This document shows, piece by piece, positions 51,301 through 60,300 of a DNA stretch of 64,000 nucleotides. The notes below the pieces were generated by a model. It searched no databases, had not been told where the DNA came from, and worked only from the letters and a program-made list of their open reading frames with translations. Within the stretch, counting starts at the first letter, position 1. Each line of letters starts with the position of its first letter. This stretch comes from Musa acuminata AAA Group (taxonomy: Eukaryota; Streptophyta; Magnoliopsida; Zingiberales; Musaceae). The stretch lies in the NCBI RefSeq assembly GCF_036884655.1, contig NC_088331.1, positions 20,112,001 through 20,176,000 of the forward strand, given 5' to 3'. Position numbers and translations under genes: made by a program.

Positions 51301-54300
51301 TCAAAAAATTTGCGAAGATGTAGGAGAATGGATCTAGCATCCATCTTTTCATGCTACCTCTATAACTCAGGAGTCATGGAGTCCAACATGTAATAGTGAG
51401 CAAGAGTGAAATCATCTATGTATTTTACGTAGTGAGCGATCTCATCCTCACTTGCGCCTTCCTTGAGCGTGGGTATCATTGTGTCAAGGACATACACGAT
51501 TTTCTCCCCCGTGAGAACGATTCTTAGGTTGCGATGCCAATCCATGTAGTTTGGACCAGTGAGGCAGTTGAATCAAGTATGCCACGTAAGGGATTTGAAA
51601 GAGATATGTTTTGGACAAACAAAAGATATAGCAGAAATAAATAACATGCAGATTTTGCATAAAGATAAACAATCAAGATAAGGACTTCTATCTCAATCTA
51701 CTCCCTCTATTTTTCTCGCAAAACACACAACACCCTCTGGTATGTGAATCGGAGACCTCCGGCGTATCTCTAGTGGGGATCGAGATCTAATTGGAAATGT
51801 TGGCTTGAGAAAGATGTGATAGTAAGTTTCATGGATTGAATGCTGTTAAAAATTATCACATCAATGCTAGAGAATGGGATTCTGATTATGTTTATTTTGA
51901 GAGCAAGAAATATTCTCTTCAGCAGGCTAGACTTTATGATAGCAGGCACTAGAAAGTAGCAACTAATAAAAGCCATGCATCAAAATAATTCAACAAAAGA
52001 GGAGGTAATAAGAGATAGAAGGATTAATTTGACTCAGTAGGGTTGCACACCCAACTTACTCATGCATGTTGAAAATCAGAATCCTTCAATTTTATTGCTA
52101 GCAGCAACCATCGTTTTTTAAGCTAAAATGTTTTCTGCTTATCTTATAATCTTTCCATGATTGCTAATATATTGCTAAAATAAAAAGAGAAAAAGAAGAC
52201 ATGAAGGGAATGTATATCATTGCTCATTTAACTTTAAAATTTAGCTAAGTAATATATTTTTGTGTAGTCCTTAAAATCTTTGATCCCAGACAAAGTGTCA
52301 TTTTTCTTTGCTATGCTTGCATTGCTATCACCTTTGATCATGAAAATCATTTGTTGAAGTTCTTTTGGCAAGAATTTTACTGTGGGTCATTCTATCTTTT
52401 ACTAGGAATTCTAATGGAACAATATCTTTAACAAGCGTTTCCTGTTGCCTTTTTTCTCATGGATTAGATGGTTCAGGTTTCACAAGTGCACCTGTTTCTT
52501 TTTTCAATTTTTGATATGCATCATCATGTATGACAAAACAACTAGTTCGTTAACCCCCAGATCGCATGAACTGACTTAACCTTGACCTGCACTTGGCTAA
52601 TAAAATCACCATGGCCATGTCCCATCCGAGATGTGATCCCCAGAATTAACTTGCATCCAATTTTTGTATGCAAAACATCACAGCATCTGCTTTGCTCTCC
52701 ATGATAACCATATCAGCATGTGAAGTAAACCCGAGATGCATCACATCTCATGCAATTTGCAGTGCCAACCCTCCAACATTGCTTTTTCTGCATCCCTAAT
52801 TATAGATAAGAGAAGTGACTTTTAGCCTGATTTGAAACAGTAGTGTTTGGCCATTAAAAACAGGAATTCCCTGTTCTTGGTCAGTGCAGGAAAGAGAAAA
52901 TTGAATCTTTTGTTCGTCGAAACTCACATGATTGATTGGATATTTAAGTGGGCTCAAAGATTATCCAGCCCAAGGTTTTAAATATCGATATTTTTCAGTC
53001 TAACAGCCAAATGGGACATGAACCAAGATATTTCACCTGGTCCAGACTACTATAGGTTGCATCGTCTGGTAAGCTCACCATACTGGACTTACTATGGTAC
53101 ATAGCCTGACACTGAATTATACTGGCATTGAACTTTTTGCCTGTACCTCTAATAATTTTTTAAAAAGTTTTTTTTAACAATTGTGAAATGTGAATGAGTC
53201 TTTGTTTTCCTTTGATTTTTGTTTCTTTTCTCTCATTCTCATGCTCTCTCCCTCTCTTTATTTTTCTTATATGCGCTTTCTTTCTCCCATCCACTGCCGT
53301 CTTCTCCTCTTCCCCATCACATTGCCACCATCATCTTTGTTCCTCTGTCTTGCCATTTGTAACTCATTTGGCCCACTGTGTCAGTACTGTCTCCTTGTTT
53401 CCTCCGTCTATCGCTACATATCTTCCTCAAAACATGATCAATTATTGTTTTCAGATCATGGCGATGCAGGTTCATGCTTTCACTGCTTAAGGAAGCATAG
53501 TGATTTATCAGAGAAGCTACTAGTACATACAACTATGCATGAGCCATGAGTGGAATCATCCTTTATGTTATTCTGTTTCATTCTCTATCTAAATATGATA
53601 TCTGTGACTAGTTTTGGGTTTCTAGAATGTTAACCTTGGCTATTTGGAGGAACTTTATGTTTTAAAATGAACTATATGGAGATGCATTGTGTGTCTATGT
53701 TATTTTGATCTTTGCTTAGCTAGCTAAGTAGCTATGTTTATTTGGTCTGGCAAATTTGCAGAAGTCAACACTGTTCTCAGTTTTCCAAACAAATACAAAT
53801 TCTGCATAAAATTTAATTGTACATTTGTCTAAAACTTTCTTGTAAGTGTTGTTTTGAACTTTTCTTTATTCCTTTTTCCTAGGACATGGGAAGTTTGAGA
53901 CTATGGGAACGCTTGGGATTTCTGGTATGCTTATGGTTACTGCAGGTGGGATTGGCTGGCATGCCATTGATGTTCTTCAGGTATCTGCTCTTTGCTGTCA
54001 CAGTAGTGTCTGTCAGATCCGAATATATGATTTCATTTGCACCACTAAAAAGGAATTGACAAGTAAAACACTTTCACTAAAGCAGTGCTTCACAGAGACT
54101 AGCTTGTGTTGCTCTTAAATATTATTGAATTTATACACTAGGTGTTTTTATGTTTAGAAACAGAAATCATGTTCTTTTTTACCTTAAATTGACAATTATC
54201 ATCCACATATTGCTCATACAGATTCCCTTATCAATTTCAGGGGCTTCTAATGTCAACCCCCGATATGACCTCTCTGTGTCTGAATCATGACCATCACATT

Positions 54301-57300
54301 CAAGGTAGTGGGGGCCATCATCATGGAGTAGACTTGGAGCATCCATTTTTAGCATTGAGTATGACAATCATATCAATATCTGTCAAAGAAGGGTATGTAT
54401 GATATTATACATAATAGTTATTTAGACATAGATAGGAAGTCATAGCTACGTCAACAAATAACTGACTACTTGATTTGATAAATAGTAGTATTAGAGAATG
54501 TAATGACAGCAGGATAATAAAATAATAATCTCAGGTTTCAACTTTCAACTCATCAAACTTTAAGACATCTAGTTCCAAGGCAAGTCACCAAATTCTAAGT
54601 CTGAGCTATCAAGTCCCAAAGCAATATATCAAGTTCTAAAACCAAGTTATGAAGTTCCAACTGAGTTTCAAGGCACCATGTACTGAAGCGTTTTATAACA
54701 AGTGCCCTTGTAAATTGAGGTCATTAATTGGAGTTGTTGAGAGTTGAAGTACTTGATTAGGTAGGTGATGGTTGAATACTTGATGTACAAATCATCTATA
54801 AAAGAAAAAGGGGAGGGGAGCTTTGGGGGCAATCTTGAATTAATCATCTGACTTTTTGTAATTTAGCTTTTAGCTCTTAGTTGTTGCAAGAAAGGAAAGA
54901 GAGACTCTTTTCCCTTATCTCAACGACTCTCTCACCCTCTTCTCGTTGTTTGGTATCATTTAGTAAGTTGCTGAACCTTGCTACGCTCTTGGTCTACATT
55001 ACTCTCTTATGGCAAATAGAAGGGTAAAGGGCAACACGAGAGGAATCATGGATAGACATGAAAGGGATAAAAAAGTTTATACTTTAAGAAGACAAGTTGA
55101 AGAGTTTACCATGCGCCTTGAACCTCAAGAAGTTTAAGCTATGATTATGCAAGTGATGAATAAAAAAAAAGGCCAATCCTTTTGCATCCTACAAAGCTAT
55201 GAGAGAGTCCACCACAAAGAGATTTCTTTGTGTAAATGACAATATCAGAATCAATTTGTTAGGGTTCTATCATCTATGATCGACCTCGACTTGAAGAGTT
55301 TCTCAGTTGGCTTAGTGTTTTTGAGAATGGATACAAGTAGATACTCAATAATTGAATAGTACAATTGATTGCTATAAGACTTACGAGGTTATGGTTCAAT
55401 TTGGTTGGACAAGGTGCAAAAGAATTGCTTTTGAAAAGGAAAACTTAAGATATCATCTTAGGAGAAGATGAAAACTCAACTATGTGAAAATTTCCTACCA
55501 TCATATTTTGCTAAAACTCTATTTTCACAACTCAACAATCTTGAACAAGGATTCAAATCCATTTTCAACTATAGAATAATTCTAGAGGTTGATGGTCGAA
55601 ATATAACTCAATAGATGGAGGAACAACTTGTGGCATGATATATTGGACGATTAAGAGTAATGATTTGTGACAAAGTGGAGATGGATCAGTTATGGTGGTT
55701 GTCTATGCTTATCAATTGGCATTGAATGTTGGAGCAAATTTAGGTAGAAATAGAGTAAAAGGGTGTGCTAATGTTTGTTTATGTTCCTCTTCTAAAGAAG
55801 AATCTTATTATAATATGCTAGTGCGTCAAAGGTTATTAGAACCAAGGTTCGCCGTACCGTACCGTACCGGCGTTTCAACCCACACTCGGTACGGTATGGT
55901 ACGGGTGTACCGACCGGTATACCGAGGTGTACCGAGCGGTACACCCGATTTCACCGATTTAACCCTCCGAAAATACCTGAAAATAAAAAAAAAAGTTAGG
56001 ATAAGGTTTTCAAGTTACAAATAAATATAGTAATAGTATAAGTTTGACAAAATCAATGTAAATTAGATAAGAATAGCATCACGTATCTTTTTCGGGCGGT
56101 ACGATTTTGTTACAATATAAACTCTAAAATTCAAATGAATTAAATAATCATATATCTAGATATACCTGATTGTTAATTCTACCACCAAAACGAACGACGG
56201 GCCTCCACGGGTGGTGGATCAGGGTCCTCGATCCGATACATATCAATATGATACGTTTGTTGGACCCAATCATGAAATTGATCCCATGACATAGTGTATT
56301 GATACACCGTATGCCATTGATGCATCAATGTGGTGCTGATCGTAGATTGATCGTCATGAATCATATTTGTTCGAGGCAGCTCTTGAGGCATATATTGATG
56401 TTGTTCTGTATCATGCTGTTGCTCAGAGAAGGATGACCAACTATCACCATACTGTTGTTGCCCATATGATTCTCCATAATACGATTGCTGTGAATACGAT
56501 GAGTCTCTTTCTGTGTCTATATCATGTATGCTCTGTCGCATTTGTTCATATTCATCCACTGCCTTCCCCTTCTCCTTTCCCTTCCGCGCATAAACTTGAC
56601 CAGTACCTTGTCGAGTTCCATGATCTGAATCTTGAGTGGCATGTGTAAAATATTGCTCCTCAGTCCATTCACCACCCTCAAGTTGTGCAGACGAGACCAA
56701 CGACTGCCCGGTATCACCGCCATCATCTGTTGAGGCACTGCTGTCCGTGTTGCTATCATGTCTCTGGACCGAGCGAGAAAGAGAATGTGATTGTGAAGGT
56801 GTCTCGTCGCCCAACTCGATTCTTTCCAACGATGCAACTGATGCTACTGCCTTCCCCTTTGCCTTTGCACGTTGGGCGGACGAGTGTGACCGTTGGGTAT
56901 CGGTAGTTCCTCGAGCAGTTTGACTCATACCATGTTGTAATCGAGGGAGATTTTCCACCTGTTGGGGTTGTGCTTCTTCTTCTTCTTCTATTGCCTCGGT
57001 GATAAAACGCGAAGGACGTTGAGGATCTCCCGCCTCATCAAGTAGAGGATCCTCTTGGTTCTCTGCTGCTTCAACCCAATCTAACATTGGCTCTGAATCT
57101 TCGTTGTAGAATTGGAGGTCAATGGGATCAATATCTGGTTCCTCTGGCTCCTTATCCAACTCAGCACATCGTAATTTTAGCCGCATGTTATAATGGACAT
57201 ATACTAGTTTCTCTAACCGTCTGTAGGAGAGTCTATTGCGGACCTTCGTATGAATCAATGCAAACGTTGACCAATTACGTTCGCAACCACTAGATGTTGT

Positions 57301-60300
57301 TGTCTGTGAAAGTATACGAATGGCAACCTTCCTTAAATGTGGTGCATCGCCTCCAAATTGTAGCCACCACTCGACTGCAAAAAGATATAAATAAGATTTT
57401 ATTAGCATAACAAATAATCAACATTAAATATAATTGATAATCAATATGCATAACTTTTTCTCACCAGGTTCCATAGTGTAATGGCACGATACAGCTACAA
57501 CGTCGGAGAATGAACCAATTGTTTCTCGAAATAATCGACCCTCCATAAGAGCATCGGTTGCCTCGGTAGTGTTTGGCAAGAGCCGATATATAACATTTCG
57601 TAGTGTCGTTAGGAAATTATTTTGCGTTCCGAGAGCATATCGATATTGAATTGCTGGGTTTAGATAATACGCTGCAAAACATAATTTTGTTAGTATGATT
57701 TTTTATTATCTAAATAATAATAAATTAAATTATTCTGAATATGAATTTACCTGCATTATGGATATCTTGATCCATATGAACATCGGTCCGACGATCAATG
57801 ATTCGTACATATTGGTCGGCCTTAAAATCATCTTTGAATGCTTTCCTGACCTCCTCTCTTGCTGAAATCAACATATATTTAAGATACGGCATTTGTGGAC
57901 GCTTGTCCATATCGACCTTACGGAGGACAATATAAAGTGGTTCCACACCTTTTATGATTTCTGCTATAGTATCCCAAAATCTAGAGGAAAGAATGGCCTT
58001 TTCTATCTTCTTTCCATCACTCAATTTTGAATATCTGGATTCAGACCACTCTTGTGAGCTAGCCATTGCCTTCAAGCCTTGCCTTTTTTGCTGTAATGAC
58101 TTTAATGCAATAAAATTGGTAGCAAACCGAGTAATTCCAGGTCGAAGTACCTCACCATTTACATACTTTTGCATTAATGCGTGGACCCAATGATGATTAT
58201 ATATAAATTTGGTAATTGATTGTGCTCGAGCTACACATTTTTTGACCGCATCCAACTCACCAATATCCTTCAACATTAGATCTATGCAATGAGCTGCACA
58301 TGGAGTCCAAAACAAAGTTTTTCTTTTTTCCATCAATTGCAAACCGGCCTTTTTGAAATTCGCTCCATTGTCGGTTATTATTTGTACAACATACTGTAGT
58401 CCAATCTCCTCTACCATAGTGTCCATCAAGCTCTCAATGTAGTTTGCATCTTGGATCTTTTCAGAAGCATTAACGGACTTATGAAACACCACTCTTCTAT
58501 TGCAATAAACAAGAAAGTTGATGATACTCATTCTTGTTGGTCATGTCCAACTGTCACACATCAATGTTACCCCATATTCTTCCCATTGCCTCTTGAAGGA
58601 TTTGATCCAATCCTTTATTTCTGCCACCTCCTCATCTAAGTACACGCCGTGAATCTCATTAAAATAAATATTTTTGGCCTATAATTCCTTATGATGCTCA
58701 TTATGTGAAGCGATGCCGGCCATGCCAAATTGGTAAAGAACAAGCTCAAATTCTTACTGTATATCCATTACCAATTCGTAATTCTCTATGAGAAGATATT
58801 GACATGTATTTTCAGTTGGATTGTCAAAAACCTAGAGGTAGAAATTCTATTTTTATTGTTTTGGAATGACACATTTCATTCATATGCAAAAGGACCATCG
58901 ATGCATATTATATTTGTTCATCTTTATTTCAATGAGATGGTTAAACTTTATGAAATTTTTAAATATCACACTAGATAGAGACACCAAATTTCTTAGTTAC
59001 TTTTAAAGAAGTTTATAGAAGAAAACTGAGACCAACTTATATTATAGTTGTGTTTACTATCCTCAAAGAGATTGTTAAACTAAAGTTGTTAATAGAACCT
59101 TATGAAATCTACTACGATCATTTTGCTACAAAAAATAGCAAACAATGGGATTCATGCTACCTAGAGCTGAATTTGCCAATAGTATTATTTATGGTCATAT
59201 TCTATATAACTATCTAACGAATGGGTGATGTACCGCTCTTAATGGTACTATCTGAGTGGTATGTATCGGTCCACTAGCTAATCGGTATATGGACCTTCGT
59301 TTCGGACGACAAGTAGGAAAATAGTCAGGTTTCAGTTGGTATAGGTGATGTATCGACTGATGTGGTCGAAACTCGTTGAATCGACTGATACGGTCGAAAT
59401 TCATTGTATCGGCTGATACTAGATAGTACTAGCCAGAAATTGATCAATATCGATCTAAGTCAAGTCAAATTGATCCTATTGGTCAAATTAACAATTGGAG
59501 CTTTAAATCCCCTTTCTCCCTCTTTCACTCTCTTACTCACTCTCATTTACTCTCCTATTCTCCCTCTCTTTCTCACTCTTTCTTGTATTCTTATTTATGA
59601 TTGAAGTTATTGATTTGGATAAAAGAGGGATTGAAACTCAAGATCTAGTGGAATTTCTCTCCAATTTGAAGGTATTTTAATGCATATTTACAAAGATTTA
59701 ACATGATTAAGATTTAAGATTATTTTCATGCGTTAGTCCCAAGGTATATAGTTTCGAATACCGAGCGGTACGTACCAGTCCGATAGTATACAAGTACGCA
59801 GACCACCTGCTACCGGGCAGAACGCTTAACATCGCCCCGTATCAGATGATACGGGGTTATATCGGGTAGTAACAATCGAAATTTCGATCGTTACCGCTCG
59901 GTAACAGTGCTCCAATGGTCAAATTGAGCACCATCATCTAGCCTTTCCTTGCCATATAGCCTTGGAAAGTGGAATGTTAGTTGGTGCAATGTCACTGAAT
60001 TTCTTGGGCCAAAGGAATAAGACAAATCTTTTGTTTATTAGTAATGTTTAGCTGTTGGTTTATGGTTGCATTTTCTTATTCATTACAGATGAGTAAAATA
60101 AGTAACTTTCAAGGAGTTTTTTTGCTTGAAAATCAGGATAATGTCTTGGTTGGATGTCTTCTTTTTTATTCTTTTCTTAAACCAATAACTGTGATGCAGT
60201 CTGTCAGAAATTGTTCTAGGTATATGAGAATATGATTTTCGTATTGTGATACACCTGTGGAAATTTGCTAAATATTCAGACATATTCTTACCACCAGTCT

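Larger units (their letters stand above)
55843..58735 (-). mobile_element. hAT transposon with a transposase gene, one terminus lost
   Basis: The left end CAAGGTTCGCCGTACCGTAC, and roughly 100 bp beyond it, match the reverse complement of the MITE at 50782-51022. Inside, on the minus strand, is a spliced transposase gene with a DUF659-like core and the hAT dimerisation domain. At the other end the element stops abruptly at about 58735 against gypsy integrase. There is no CCTTG terminus there, and the 8 bp outside the left end (ATTAGAAC) is only partly similar to the right flank (taaagaac). Confidence 0.8.

Noticed and set aside
53190..53549. 119-residue frame with hydrophobic N-terminus
   Set aside because: T/C-rich intron sequence just upstream of exon 3, no recognisable family, no support for an exon.
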